From positions 186,001-250,000 of the forward strand of contig JAWKTX010000008.1 of NCBI GenBank assembly GCA_041398825.1: a stretch of 64,000 bases of DNA, given 5' to 3'. Below are positions 18,290 through 28,562 of this stretch, piece by piece. This DNA comes from Planctomycetaceae bacterium. Its GTDB lineage: Bacteria; Planctomycetota; Planctomycetia; Planctomycetales; Planctomycetaceae. Position numbers and translations under genes: made by a program. The notes beneath the pieces are model-generated. The model searched no databases, was not told the origin of the DNA, and worked only from the letters and a program-made list of their open reading frames with translations. Position 1 is the stretch's first letter; the number at the start of each line of letters is the position of its first letter.

Positions 18290-19237
18290 ATGTACGAAAA
18301 TCTGACCATCCTGAGCGGGCGAGCTAATATCGATCTTGCCAGGGAAATCACGCAGTACCTTGGCATCGGACTGGGGCATGTCGACTGCAGCAACTTTCCG
18401 GACGGGGAAACAAGCGTCAAGCTGAACCAGAACATCCGAGGCAGCGACGTCTTTCTGATTCAGCCGACCTGCCCACCGGTTAATGACAATTTGTTCGAGC
18501 TACTGGTGATGATCGATGCCTGTCGTCGAGCCAGCGCGGCCAGAATAACTGCGGTGATTCCGTACTTCGGGTACGCCCGTCAGGATCGAAAAGATTCCGG
18601 ACGTGTACCGATCACATCCAAGCTGATTGCGAATCTGATCACGACGGCCGGTGCGCATCGTGTTCTGACCATGGATTTGCATGCCGCCCAGATTCAGGGG
18701 TTCTTTGACGTCCCCGTCGACCACCTTTATGCGTCGCCAATTCTGGATCGGTATTTTCAGTCACTCAATATTCCCGACGATGAACTCGTGGTGGTCAGCC
18801 CGGACGAAGGCAGCATCAAGCGAAGTCTGCAGCATCAGGAACATCTGGGCGGTACGCTGGCCATCGTAGACAAGCGTCGCGCGAACGCCATGGAAACTCG
18901 CCAGGCAAATCTGATCGGCGGTCCCATCGAAGGCAAGACGGCGCTGATCTTTGATGACATGATCACCACAGCCGGCTCAATTTGCGGCGCGGTGAATGTC
19001 GTCCGACAGCACGGCGCGAAACGAATCTTTCTGGGAGCTTCCCACGCTGTTCTCTGCGGTCCCGCGATCGAACGCCTGCAGGCGGCAAATGTTGACGGTA
19101 TCGTTGTTACAAATAGCTGCCCATTGTCTGCAACACAAAAACTACCCAATATCACCGTTGTGAGTGTTGCGGAACTGCTTGGTGAAGCCATCCGGCGCGT
19201 CCACCGCAACGAAAGCGTCAGCTACCTCTTCGATTGA
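18290..19237 (+). CDS. prs: Ribose-phosphate pyrophosphokinase
   Basis: 315 aa, the standard class I length. Motifs in order: 'FPDGETSVKL' (ATP-binding flexible region), 'YFGYARQDRK', 'DLHAAQIQGFFDVPVDHL' (regulatory and catalytic region), 'VVSPDEGSIKRS' and the PRPP-binding loop 'ALIFDDMITTAGS'. It makes PRPP from ribose 5-phosphate and ATP for nucleotide, His and Trp synthesis. It lies 153 nt downstream of surE on the same strand. The ATG at 18290 gives the normal N-terminus 'MYENLTILSGRANIDLA'. Confidence 0.96.
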   Translation: MYENLTILSGRANIDLAREITQYLGIGLGHVDCSNFPDGETSVKLNQNIRGSDVFLIQPTCPPVNDNLFELLVMIDACRRASAARITAVIPYFGYARQDRKDSGRVPITSKLIANLITTAGAHRVLTMDLHAAQIQGFFDVPVDHLYASPILDRYFQSLNIPDDELVVVSPDEGSIKRSLQHQEHLGGTLAIVDKRRANAMETRQANLIGGPIEGKTALIFDDMITTAGSICGAVNVVRQHGAKRIFLGASHAVLCGPAIERLQAANVDGIVVTNSCPLSATQKLPNITVVSVAELLGEAIRRVHRNESVSYLFD

Positions 19238-19659
19238 ACAGCTCCCTCGTGAAGAGTTCAGAGACTGGCGACGAGTTGTGATGTCGTGACGAACTTGTCA
19301 GCGTGCTGCGAGGGTTCGTGGCCCTGGCATCTGTCGTCCCCTCGCCAGAATCCCCGTTTCAGGTCGTCGGAAATTTCAGGCCGGAACGCGGACCAGGTGG
19401 CTGGTGTCGCCCATTGGCTTCACGTTCTGATCACACCGCCGGACGAGGACATTCGTATGTGCCCATACTGACCCCGAGACCATTCCGGGTTTGGTGTTCT
19501 GAGGAACGTCGAGTTGTCCAGGCCTTCCGTGGGGACCTTGATTGCATGGGATTGAGTGTTTCGACATGATGCTTGGCTTCCCGCCGCTTCTGCCGCAAAA
19601 CGAGTTCAATGCTGGTGAAATCTTCTTCACCACATCTGAAGAATACCGGAGCCTGCCCT
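19238..19659. other. Intergenic region before the giant GDSL/haem protein
   Basis: About 420 bases without a supported gene. It should contain the promoter of the large downstream gene, but I recognise no clear promoter, operator or terminator hairpin. Confidence 0.4.
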
Positions 19660-22600
19660 ATGTTCGAACGTCGCTGCCCTTTGTCTGCCGGTTTGTGGTT
19701 GCTGCATCAAACACTGCACTTCGGCCTGGTCAGTGTGATGCTGCTCCCGTACTGCAAAACGGCTTCCGTTGTATCGGCCGCCGAATCAACATCTGCGGGC
19801 GATGTTCAGAGGCTCAGTTTGCACAAGGGTGATCGGATCGCAATCATTGGCAATACGCTGGCCGATCGCATGCAGCATTTCGGGCATGTTGAAGCGGCTC
19901 TGCACAATGCATTTCCGACGCACGAGCTTGTTATCAGAAACCTGGGTTTCAGCGGCGACACACTGACGACTCGCCCCCGATCCGATAATTTCGGAACTCC
20001 GGATGAATGGTTGAATCGCGTGAAAGCCGACGTGATTCTGGCTTTCTTTGGCTACAACGAATCGTTCGGTGACGAAGCAGGTCTGGATCAGTTTCGAAAA
20101 GAACTGACCGATTTTATCGAACACACTGTTGCTCAGCGTTACAACGGCCGCTCTGCGCCGCGACTGGTCCTCTTCTCTCCCACGGCCTGTGAGGACCTGA
20201 AATGGCCGCATGTGCCGGATGGTGTTGAAAACAACAAGCGACTGGCCATGTACACAAAGGCGATGCAATCGGTGGCCGAATCGAAAGGTGTTGCATTCGT
20301 CGATTTGTTTGCCGCAAGCCGGAAGATCTATGGCCTGGCCAACTGGGACGTCAGTGTGCTGCGCAACCTGGATGGTGTTGAGCGGGATCGATTCGGAAAA
20401 AAGCTGCCGCCTGAAGGGACGTCCGGAACCCTTGCCTTTCCCCCTGCGACCATCAATGGGGTGCATCTGGATGACTTTGGCTACCGCGGTCTTGCCGCGA
20501 TCATCTCCGGAAGTTTGTTTCCGGAACAGGCGAACAGCGCCGCGAAGGCTCGTCTTGAGGCCATCCGAACTGCGGTGCTGGATAAGAATCTGCACTGGCA
20601 CAATATCTATCGAGCGACCGACGGATACAGCGTCTTTGGCGGTCGATCGACATTGAAGTTTGTCGACGGCCAGACCAATTTCGAAGTCATGCAGCGCGAG
20701 CTGGAGATTCTGGATGCAATGGTTGCTAATCGTGATCGAGTTATCTGGAAAATCGCAGGCGGTGCCGATCCGAAAACAACCACTCCGGACGATTCCGGCG
20801 TGCCGCAGCCGCTTGAGGTCAAAACCAACAAACCGGGTGCACTGGATGGGGGACAGCACAGATTTCTCACCGGCGAAGAAGCCATTTCTGAAATGACCGT
20901 CCACAGCGGGATGTCGATTGGGTTGTTTGCGTCTGAAGAACAGTTTCCCGAGCTTGTCAATCCGGTTCAGAGCGCTGTCGATCCTGACGGCAGGCTCTGG
21001 GTCGCTGCGTGGCCCACTTATCCGCACTGGAATCCGCTGGGAGAAATGAATGACAAACTGCTGATTCTTCCGGACGATGACGGAGATGGAAAAGCAGATC
21101 GATGCATTACGTTTGCAGACGGGCTGCATAACCCAACCGGATTCGAATTCTGGAACGGTGGAGTTCTTGTCGCGATGGCACCGGATATCTTCTTCCTGAA
21201 GGATCTGGATGGCGACGACATCTGCGACGTTCGCGAACGCATGTTCCACGGACTGGATTCTGCAGATACGCATCACACAGCGAACAGCTTTGTGATGGGA
21301 CCATCCGGTCGATACTACTTCTCCCGCGGAATCTTCCACTATGAAAACTTCGAAACGCCGTGGGGGCCAACATCACGATTCGGCAGCAGTCCGTGCGGTG
21401 TCTTTGAATTTGACCCGCTACGATTTGACATTCGGTTCCAGTTTCCGATCGGGCCAAACCCGCACGGCGATTGCTTCGATCAGTGGGGAAATCAATTTGC
21501 GACGGACGGCACCGGCGGCACCGGAGACTACATCGGGTTTCCCGGACATGGATCGCCCCGGAAGTTGTATCGCAAACGCGTCCGACCGGTCCCGGCGACG
21601 GTCATTCTGGACAGTCCGCACTTTCCGGAAGCCAATCGCGGCAACCTGCTGATTGCCAATGTGATCGGATTTCAGGGGGTTACTCAATATGAATTCGGTC
21701 GCGATGGCGCGAGCCTGCAGGCGACTGAAGTCGAACCTATCGTTTATTCGACGGACCCCAATTTTCGGCCGAGCGACATGGAAATCGCCGGAGACGGTTC
21801 ACTTCTGATTCTGGACTGGCACAACCCATTGATCGGCCACATGCAGCACAATCTTCGTGACCCAAGTCGGGATCACGGACATGGTCGTGTCTACCGTGTG
21901 ACTGCAAATAACCGTCCTGTCATTCCGGTGGCCAGAATGAGGGGGAAACCAGTGCAGGAAGTTGTTAGCCATCTTTCTGCCCCCACATTGTCCGAGCGCT
22001 ACCGGGCACGACTGGAACTGACAGGCCGGAATCCTCAGGCCAGTACGGAAGCCGCTTCAGAATGGGCAGCACAGTTCGACGCTTCAAAGCCGGAGAACGC
22101 ACGTCATCTGACCGAAGCACTGTGGGTGCATCAGCAGCATCGTGTGCCTGACATGGAGTTGCTCTCCCGAGTATTGGGGTCACCCGAACCCAACGCTCGC
22201 GCCGCAGCGGTCAAGGTGCTTGCAGAATGGTCCACGCCCAATCCTTCCCCTGCTGTGGCGGATGGTACCCCGCCGCTTCCGGTGGATGAAACGATTTCTA
22301 TGCTGGTTGACCTTGCCAGCGATCCGAGTCCCATTGTGCGAGCGCAGGCTGTCATCGCTGCCGCGAATATCAATGCAGCTGGCAGTGCCGAAGTGATCTT
22401 TACGGTGATGCAGCATCCGACCGATGTTCAGATTGATTTTAATCTGAAAGAGGCCGCCCAAATGATGGACCTGAATGGTTACATCCGCGAGCAACTGGCA
22501 GCCGGCAATCCGCTTTCGGCAGCAGCAGAAGCGTTCGCCCTGTCGAACGCCAGCGTCGAAGAACTGTTGAAAATGCAGAAAACCGAAGCTGTTTATCGAG

Positions 22601-24801
22601 CGATTCTGACCCGTGAAAACGTGCCGGCTGAAACATTAAGGGCATCGCTGTCCGGCCTTGCAGAACTGAGCGGCAAGACGGAAATCGAAGAACTGTTCTC
22701 GCTCATTGAAGGCCTGAATGATGAGGCCAGTGTCAACATTTTGAACAGCCTGAGTCGTCTGCTGGCTAATCAGCCGACACAGCAGTTGGCGAGCGTACGC
22801 GATCGAATTGTCCGACTGGCGGTCACCACGCCGTCCGCAGAAACCCGACGGGTTTCTCTTGCCGCGTGGATGAACGTCGATGGAACCAGCGATGGTGTCT
22901 TTGAAGCCGTTGCAGAGAAAAAGGTGGAGCTTGAGGATGTGCTGCAGAGCACGACGCTGGTTTCATCGACGACAGCTCAGTCGTCTATGCGAAAGCAACT
23001 TCTGGATCTCATCCCCGAAATGCCCGGTCACAAAGGAGCAGTGCCATTGACCCGGCCGGGGCTGAAAGTGGACTTTTTCGCCCCCAGCACCACGAACGTT
23101 GCCCTGGAGACGCTGGCAGCCATGACGCCGAAAGCGTCGGGCACGGCCGACATCGTGACGATGGATCTGCCTATTCTTCTGACTCGCGATGCTTTCGCGC
23201 TGAGATTCACGGGACACGTGAAAATCGAAACGCCTGGTGAGTATACGTTCTTCATTGCGTCGGACGACGGTTCGCGTTTCTACCTCAACAATCAACTGCT
23301 GATCAACAACGACGGGCTGCATGGGATGGTGGAACGCAGCGGGACCGTGAATCTGACCGCTGGTCTGCATGCCATCACAACAACTTATTTTGACAACGGA
23401 GGTGGTGATGGTCTGCATATGTCCTGGAAGGGGCCGGGAATCGGGAAAGAGCAGATTCCGGCCAATGCCTTCGTCACTGCAGCCGACCAGACGCTGCAGG
23501 ATCTTGGCATTGCGGCATTGATGCAATTGCCCGGCGATGGGGCAGCCAAAACGGGCATGCTGGCTCGACTGCTGAAAGACCGTGCTTCTGTGAATTCGGC
23601 ATTACAGGCATTGAACACAATTGAAGCCGACGCGTGGCCGAAAGAACAGTATGGTCCGCTTGCCGAAGCAGCCGTCTCGTATCTGGCCAGTCGAGAGCCA
23701 GAGGAACGCAATTCGGATCAGGCTCAGTTGGCGCTGAAAATTGCCGATGCTCTCCGAACGCGACTTGATGAACCCGGACGAAGCCGATTCGAAAAGCGTC
23801 TATCGGAAGTCGTGGTACCGTTGATTGAAATCGGGACCGTGCGCGAACGGATGATCTACGACAAAGAGACCATCGTGGTCCAGTCAGGTAAGGCGGTTCA
23901 GTTTCGACTAACCAACACGGACAACATGCCGCACAACTTTGCGGTCGTCCTGCCAGGATCACTCGAAGAGGTCGGGGAACTCGCCGAAACCACCGGTCGT
24001 GATGCTGATGCAGCAGCGCGGCATTTCGTGCCCGTGAGCGATAAGATCCTTGCGTCCAGTGACCTGATGCAGCCCGAACAAACCGTGTCTGTGTTCTTTG
24101 AAGCTCCGGAAGAACCGGGCGTTTATCCCTACGTCTGCACGTACCCGGGCCATTGGCGCCGGATGTATGGCGCGCTCTATGTTGTTCAGGATCTTTCGTC
24201 CTGGGATGCGGATCCTGCCGCCTATATGGCGGCCCATCCGATGCCGGTGAAAGACACACTCCTGAAGTATCTTGGTCGCAACACCGACTGGCAGCTATCG
24301 GACCTGAAGGGAGATGCCATGCACCTGTCGCACCGAGCGAACAATTTCGCCGTTGGTCGGCAGTTGTTTAAGGTGGCCAGTTGTTCGGGGTGTCATAAGA
24401 TGGCAAATGAGGGCACGAACGTGGGCCCCGATTTGACAAAGCTTCCCGTCGAGTACTCTGTCGTCGATGTTCTGGATCATATTCTGAATCCGTCGAAGAA
24501 AATTGACACCAGGTACCAGTCGAACACATTCGTTCTGACATCCGGCAAGGTGATTACAGGGCTGGTCATTGAAGACACCGATAAGGAAGTCCGGGTTGTG
24601 GACAACCCAACGACACCAGACAAGCCAGTGGTAATCAGAAAATCAGACATCGACGAGCGAAACGTGAGCGATGTCAGCATTATGCCCAGGGGAGTACTGA
24701 ATAAGTTAACCCGGGAAGAGATTCTGGATCTGCTGGCATTTGTAGTGGCGAAAGGCGAAGCGCAGCACAAATTGTTTCAGACCCACGAACATCAACACTG
24801 A
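19660..24801 (+). CDS. Secreted multidomain protein: GDSL hydrolase, beta-propeller, HEAT, PA14, cupredoxin, cytochrome c
   Basis: I chose ATG 19660 because it follows a GGAG and opens a signal peptide ('LVSVMLLPYCKTASVVSA'). Domains by rough residue: GDSL/SGNH hydrolase 45-330 ('IAIIGNTLADRM'); PVC-type propeller 405-755 ('SAVDPDGRLWVAAWPTYP'); HEAT-like repeats 765-1100; PA14 1125-1270 ('SDDGSRFYLNNQLL'); plastocyanin-like copper domain 1385-1510 ('MPHNF', 'YVCTYPGHWRRM', the His/Cys/His/Met ligand set); and a C-terminal haem domain with 'CSGCH' near 1574. It is likely a periplasmic, cell-surface redox enzyme for carbohydrate breakdown. Copper and haem centres in one chain suggest internal electron transfer (inference). 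Frame intact over 1714 aa. Confidence 0.88.
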   Translation: MFERRCPLSAGLWLLHQTLHFGLVSVMLLPYCKTASVVSAAESTSAGDVQRLSLHKGDRIAIIGNTLADRMQHFGHVEAALHNAFPTHELVIRNLGFSGDTLTTRPRSDNFGTPDEWLNRVKADVILAFFGYNESFGDEAGLDQFRKELTDFIEHTVAQRYNGRSAPRLVLFSPTACEDLKWPHVPDGVENNKRLAMYTKAMQSVAESKGVAFVDLFAASRKIYGLANWDVSVLRNLDGVERDRFGKKLPPEGTSGTLAFPPATINGVHLDDFGYRGLAAIISGSLFPEQANSAAKARLEAIRTAVLDKNLHWHNIYRATDGYSVFGGRSTLKFVDGQTNFEVMQRELEILDAMVANRDRVIWKIAGGADPKTTTPDDSGVPQPLEVKTNKPGALDGGQHRFLTGEEAISEMTVHSGMSIGLFASEEQFPELVNPVQSAVDPDGRLWVAAWPTYPHWNPLGEMNDKLLILPDDDGDGKADRCITFADGLHNPTGFEFWNGGVLVAMAPDIFFLKDLDGDDICDVRERMFHGLDSADTHHTANSFVMGPSGRYYFSRGIFHYENFETPWGPTSRFGSSPCGVFEFDPLRFDIRFQFPIGPNPHGDCFDQWGNQFATDGTGGTGDYIGFPGHGSPRKLYRKRVRPVPATVILDSPHFPEANRGNLLIANVIGFQGVTQYEFGRDGASLQATEVEPIVYSTDPNFRPSDMEIAGDGSLLILDWHNPLIGHMQHNLRDPSRDHGHGRVYRVTANNRPVIPVARMRGKPVQEVVSHLSAPTLSERYRARLELTGRNPQASTEAASEWAAQFDASKPENARHLTEALWVHQQHRVPDMELLSRVLGSPEPNARAAAVKVLAEWSTPNPSPAVADGTPPLPVDETISMLVDLASDPSPIVRAQAVIAAANINAAGSAEVIFTVMQHPTDVQIDFNLKEAAQMMDLNGYIREQLAAGNPLSAAAEAFALSNASVEELLKMQKTEAVYRAILTRENVPAETLRASLSGLAELSGKTEIEELFSLIEGLNDEASVNILNSLSRLLANQPTQQLASVRDRIVRLAVTTPSAETRRVSLAAWMNVDGTSDGVFEAVAEKKVELEDVLQSTTLVSSTTAQSSMRKQLLDLIPEMPGHKGAVPLTRPGLKVDFFAPSTTNVALETLAAMTPKASGTADIVTMDLPILLTRDAFALRFTGHVKIETPGEYTFFIASDDGSRFYLNNQLLINNDGLHGMVERSGTVNLTAGLHAITTTYFDNGGGDGLHMSWKGPGIGKEQIPANAFVTAADQTLQDLGIAALMQLPGDGAAKTGMLARLLKDRASVNSALQALNTIEADAWPKEQYGPLAEAAVSYLASREPEERNSDQAQLALKIADALRTRLDEPGRSRFEKRLSEVVVPLIEIGTVRERMIYDKETIVVQSGKAVQFRLTNTDNMPHNFAVVLPGSLEEVGELAETTGRDADAAARHFVPVSDKILASSDLMQPEQTVSVFFEAPEEPGVYPYVCTYPGHWRRMYGALYVVQDLSSWDADPAAYMAAHPMPVKDTLLKYLGRNTDWQLSDLKGDAMHLSHRANNFAVGRQLFKVASCSGCHKMANEGTNVGPDLTKLPVEYSVVDVLDHILNPSKKIDTRYQSNTFVLTSGKVITGLVIEDTDKEVRVVDNPTTPDKPVVIRKSDIDERNVSDVSIMPRGVLNKLTREEILDLLAFVVAKGEAQHKLFQTHEHQH

Positions 24802-24961
24802 TGACTGGACTCATCAGCGAAACGGACAGCCTTTGAGGAGAGACGCCAGGCCTGTCTTCCGAGAGATATCGACGGAGGACAGGCGAGCGTCCTGGATGCG
24901 ACGCAAATCCCGCGACTTGTGGACGCCGGAAAGGGTTCCGGTTGTTGGACAGGCATCTTTG

Positions 24962-24978
24962 CCTGAGGATTCCTCAGG
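24962..24978. terminator. Palindrome at the convergent 3' ends
   Basis: CCTGAGGA-T-TCCTCAGG is a perfect 8-bp inverted repeat overlapping the glgX stop codon, between two convergent genes. It may slow RNA polymerase in either direction. No T-tract follows, so intrinsic termination is unproven. Confidence 0.35.
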
Positions 24979-27208
24979 TCACCTCTGACTCACCGTCAAC
25001 TGCGCTGGTTTTCTGGCGACGGACAGGCGGAAGCGGATGTGACTTGTGCAGCAGTTGCTTCAGCGGACTCCAGTTGGTTTTCAGCTGCAGCACAACAACG
25101 CTGCGATCCTGAAGCGGATAGGTATTGTCGTGTGAGAACGCGATTTGTTCGGTTCGTGGAAGGCTGGTGTCGATGAGTGAGATCCAGCGTTCCGATGGTT
25201 TGTGATGCGGCAGTCGGAAGTCGATCTTCTCCGGGTTTGAGTTGAACAGTACCAGAAGAGTATCCCCGGAGATTGGTTTGCCGCGATCGTCCACTTCGTC
25301 GATCGATGCACCATTCAGCCGCATTCCCAGTGCACGAACAGTTCCGGAATGCCATTCGTGGTCTGCAATCTCAACGCCCGCCGGCGTCAGCCATGCAATG
25401 TCTTTGACACCGGCACCGCGAATTCGTCGCCCCTGAAAGAAGTTCCTGCGTTTGAGTACAGGTTGTTTATGCCAGAGCGTTGTGAGCTCTCGGCAGAATT
25501 TCAGGAAGTGCTGATCGGCATCCTCGCCCCATTGCAGCCAGCTGATTTCATTGTCCTGGCAGTACGCATTGTTGTTCCCATGCTGCGTATGGCCGAGTTC
25601 GTCACCGCCACGCAACATGGGGACGCCCTGTGAGAGCATCAGCGTCGCCATGATATTCTTTCGCTGTTTCAGGCGGAGCGCGTTGATTTCGGCATCGTCC
25701 GTCTCGCCTTCGACCCCGCAATTCCAGCTGTTGTTATGACTATCGCCGTCGCGATTGTCTTCCAGATTCGCCAGGTTACGTTTTTCGTGATAGCTGACCA
25801 GGTCCCGCAGACAGAATCCGTCATGCGCAGTCACGAAGTTGATGCTTGCATACGGCTTTCGGCCATTGTGCTGATACAGGTCACTGCTGCCCGTGAGTCG
25901 AGTTGCAAGCTCGGACATGGCTCCCCCGTCCCCGGCCCAGAATCGACGAACGGTATCCCGATATCGTCCGTTCCACTCAGACCACAGATGTGGAAAGTTG
26001 CCAACCTGATAACCGCCACTTCCCAGGTCCCACGGTTCCGCGATGAGCTTCACCTGAGACAAGACCGGGTCCTGAAGAATGATGTCAAAGAAGGCACTCA
26101 GCTTGTCGACATCATGTAGTTCCCGGGCCAGGGCGCTGCACAAATCAAAGCGGAAGCCATCAACGTGCATTTCCTGAACCCAATACCTCAAACTGTCCAT
26201 GATCAGCTGAAGCACTCGTGGGCACTGCATGTTGAGCGTGTTGCCGCAGCCGGTGAAGTCCTGGTAGTAGCGACGATTATTGGGCATCAGCCGATAGTAC
26301 GATGCGTTGTCGATTCCCCGCATGGATAGTGTCGGTCCGAGCTCATTGCCCTCACCCGTATGGTTATAGACCACATCCAGAATGACTTCGATGCCCGACT
26401 GATGAAGCCGTTTCACCATGTTTTTAAATTCATGAATGACTTCTTCAGGCTGACTGGCGGCGGCGTAGCGACTGTCAGGAGCGAAAAACGAAAGGGTGTT
26501 GTAGCCCCAATAGTTCGACAAACCATTGGCGACCAGGTGTCGATCGTCGACGTGGTAGTGGATCGGCATTAATTCAACCGCCGTCACCCCCAGTTTTTTC
26601 AGGTGGTTAATTGCTGCACGCGAAGCCAGTCCGGAATACGTGCCGCGAATTGGTTCCGGCACATCCGGGTGCAGCTGAGAGAATCCTTTGACGTGGGTTT
26701 CGTAAATGAGCGTCTGGTGCCAGGGCGTTCTTGGATGTCGATCACGGCCCCATCGAAAATCGGAATCCACAACAACGGCCAACGGCGCACACCACGCATT
26801 GTCGCGGTCATCCATCATCAGGTCCGCGTCGCTGTGGGACACCTGATAACCAAACATCGCATCCGACCATTCAATGCCACGGCCGATTGACCGAGCGTAG
26901 GGGTCGAGCAGAATCTTGTGAGGATTGAATCGATGCCCGGCGTGTGGATCGTATGGTCCGTGCACTCGGTAACCGTATAACTGGCCAGGACGGACATCGG
27001 GCATGTAGGCATGCCAAACCAGATCGGTCTGCTCACGAAGCGGAATGCAAAAGGACTCAGAACGATCATTGACGTTCCTGAAGAGACACAGTTCCACTTT
27101 GGTCGCATGTTCCGAATACAGCGCAAAGTTCACACCACCTCCGTCCCACGTGGCGCCCAGAGGAAACGGTTTGCCCGGCCATACTCTCAATTCCGCGTGT
27201 GATGCCAT
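24974..27208 (-). CDS. glgX: Glycogen debranching enzyme GlgX
   Basis: 744 aa, GH13 family. An N-terminal CBM48 region (about 10-100, 'GATWDGGGVNFALYSEHATK') is followed by the (beta/alpha)8 barrel. Conserved regions: 'DVVYNHT' (278-284), 'GFRFDL' with nucleophile Asp355, 'AEPWD' with acid/base Glu391, and 'TAHDGF' with Asp463. It hydrolyses alpha-1,6 branches of limit dextrin in glycogen turnover. There is no signal peptide, so it is cytoplasmic. It stands alone, convergent with the giant protein gene and divergent from the coiled-coil cluster. Confidence 0.95.
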   Translation of the reverse strand: MASHAELRVWPGKPFPLGATWDGGGVNFALYSEHATKVELCLFRNVNDRSESFCIPLREQTDLVWHAYMPDVRPGQLYGYRVHGPYDPHAGHRFNPHKILLDPYARSIGRGIEWSDAMFGYQVSHSDADLMMDDRDNAWCAPLAVVVDSDFRWGRDRHPRTPWHQTLIYETHVKGFSQLHPDVPEPIRGTYSGLASRAAINHLKKLGVTAVELMPIHYHVDDRHLVANGLSNYWGYNTLSFFAPDSRYAAASQPEEVIHEFKNMVKRLHQSGIEVILDVVYNHTGEGNELGPTLSMRGIDNASYYRLMPNNRRYYQDFTGCGNTLNMQCPRVLQLIMDSLRYWVQEMHVDGFRFDLCSALARELHDVDKLSAFFDIILQDPVLSQVKLIAEPWDLGSGGYQVGNFPHLWSEWNGRYRDTVRRFWAGDGGAMSELATRLTGSSDLYQHNGRKPYASINFVTAHDGFCLRDLVSYHEKRNLANLEDNRDGDSHNNSWNCGVEGETDDAEINALRLKQRKNIMATLMLSQGVPMLRGGDELGHTQHGNNNAYCQDNEISWLQWGEDADQHFLKFCRELTTLWHKQPVLKRRNFFQGRRIRGAGVKDIAWLTPAGVEIADHEWHSGTVRALGMRLNGASIDEVDDRGKPISGDTLLVLFNSNPEKIDFRLPHHKPSERWISLIDTSLPRTEQIAFSHDNTYPLQDRSVVVLQLKTNWSPLKQLLHKSHPLPPVRRQKTSAVDGESEVT

Positions 27209-27829
27209 GGTTTTTCAGATGTATCGAAATGGGAGAGATTGCGATCTGGCTCGGCCTGGCCCGCAAGTTGCCCCAAAGGAGGTTCGTCGAGCGTTGCAGA
27301 GAACCAGAAACTGAAGTTGGCCTGTTTTTGTGCTCCGGGTTTCTTCAAGTTATCGACGCATCCGGCACGACATGCATGATCCACCTAACCAGCACCGCAG
27401 GTTTCTCGCAAAAGAACCACCCAGACTGCTTAATCGGCATGAATCCCTTCAACACAACGGAACACTTGATCAGTATGATTGGTGCGTGCGGAGGGTTTGA
27501 AGAATCCGGTTAGGCGGACTGTGAGTGAATTCGACACCTTGACCGGGGGCTTTCACGGGTTGTTTGGTACTCCGACCCATCGAACAGCCTTGACCCTGAC
27601 CGATACTCAGCTTCGAACCTCTTTTGTGCGCGCTTCAACAGCCGGACGAACGGTTTGAGTTGAGTGATATTGGAAGAAGCCGTCCAGTTTCTGTTTGACT
27701 CTGTTTTTGTTGCACATTTGAATACGCAAGCTGCGTGCTTCCGGGAAGCTGCAGAGAATTTAGGGCCAGGCGTCGCGGTGCGTGAGCTGGTCTTTGACGA
27801 TTACCGAACAACGAAGCCCCTTGGACACC
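27209..27829. other. Divergent intergenic region upstream of glgX and the coiled-coil cluster
   Basis: About 620 bases between divergent genes. It must carry the glgX promoter and the promoter of the coiled-coil cluster. Several open frames here have no family likeness or ribosome sites. I see no repeat or hairpin I can defend. Confidence 0.4.
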
Positions 27830-28525
27830 ATGAAAAACAGCATCTTCAAAGTAATGGCTGTGATCATGACCGTCGTTTCGGTCACGTTGGCAGGGATGGC
27901 GTGGGTGGCGAATTTCAATTCTCCGCACCACTTGTCCGAGATGTCGACGGAGCCGATGCAGGATTACACGTTCGAAAAAGGGGTTGGGATTGAGCCCACC
28001 TGGACTGTGACTCGCCGTGTAGGTGAGCCAGGCACTCTGGGTTCACCGTCTCCGAATCCGTACGAAGCGATTATTAAGGCACACAAGGACCTTCAGTCCC
28101 GCAAGCAAGCCGCGACAACCGAAGCCAACGATCGGGTTGCGTTGCTGACAAACGCAGATAATGGACTGATTCCAAGCTTCAAAGCGTCTCAGGAACAGGA
28201 TCAGGCAGCAATGACGGTTCGGCGTCAGCAGCTTGAGCAGGCTTTAACGCAAGTGAAAGCTCAACTGTTGAAGTTGTCCGAAGAACTACAAGCGTTATCC
28301 GTTCAGTCAAAGGCCATTCGGGACGAAACCGATGTTCGACGCACAGACGTGAGTCGCTTGCGAAACGAACTGGAAGAAGCCCGGACGGATCTTTACCGCC
28401 TGGATCAGTTGAAGCGTGAATTGACGGATCGACTGGTTCGTCTGCAGATCGAAAATCAAACCCTGAATGAACGTCAGGAGCAGCTGTCATCCCAAACGAA
28501 TGGCGCTGGCGGTTCGCAAATCTGA
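27830..28525 (+). CDS. Membrane-anchored coiled-coil protein
   Basis: ATG 27830 gives 'MKNSIFKVMAVIMTVVSVTL', an uncleaved N-terminal membrane anchor or signal; an upstream in-frame start at 27782 would bury this anchor. A Pro/Gly-rich segment of about 60 residues follows, then a long heptad-rich coiled coil to the end ('QLEQALTQVKAQLLKLSEEL', 'LRNELEEARTDLYRLDQLK'). 231 aa. I do not recognise a named family. It is followed after 37 nt by another membrane coiled-coil gene and then a tiny membrane protein, so the three probably form one operon and may form one envelope complex (inference). Confidence 0.7.
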   Translation: MKNSIFKVMAVIMTVVSVTLAGMAWVANFNSPHHLSEMSTEPMQDYTFEKGVGIEPTWTVTRRVGEPGTLGSPSPNPYEAIIKAHKDLQSRKQAATTEANDRVALLTNADNGLIPSFKASQEQDQAAMTVRRQQLEQALTQVKAQLLKLSEELQALSVQSKAIRDETDVRRTDVSRLRNELEEARTDLYRLDQLKRELTDRLVRLQIENQTLNERQEQLSSQTNGAGGSQI

Positions 28526-28562
28526 ATCAAATGGGTCTGAATGAGGTTATCGGAGTAGCTCG

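Noticed and set aside
19786..21339. 517-codon open frame on the minus strand, opposite the GDSL/haem giant
   Set aside because: It lies entirely within a well-supported coding gene on the other strand, has no recognisable domain or ribosome site, and its composition is that of antisense codon shadow.
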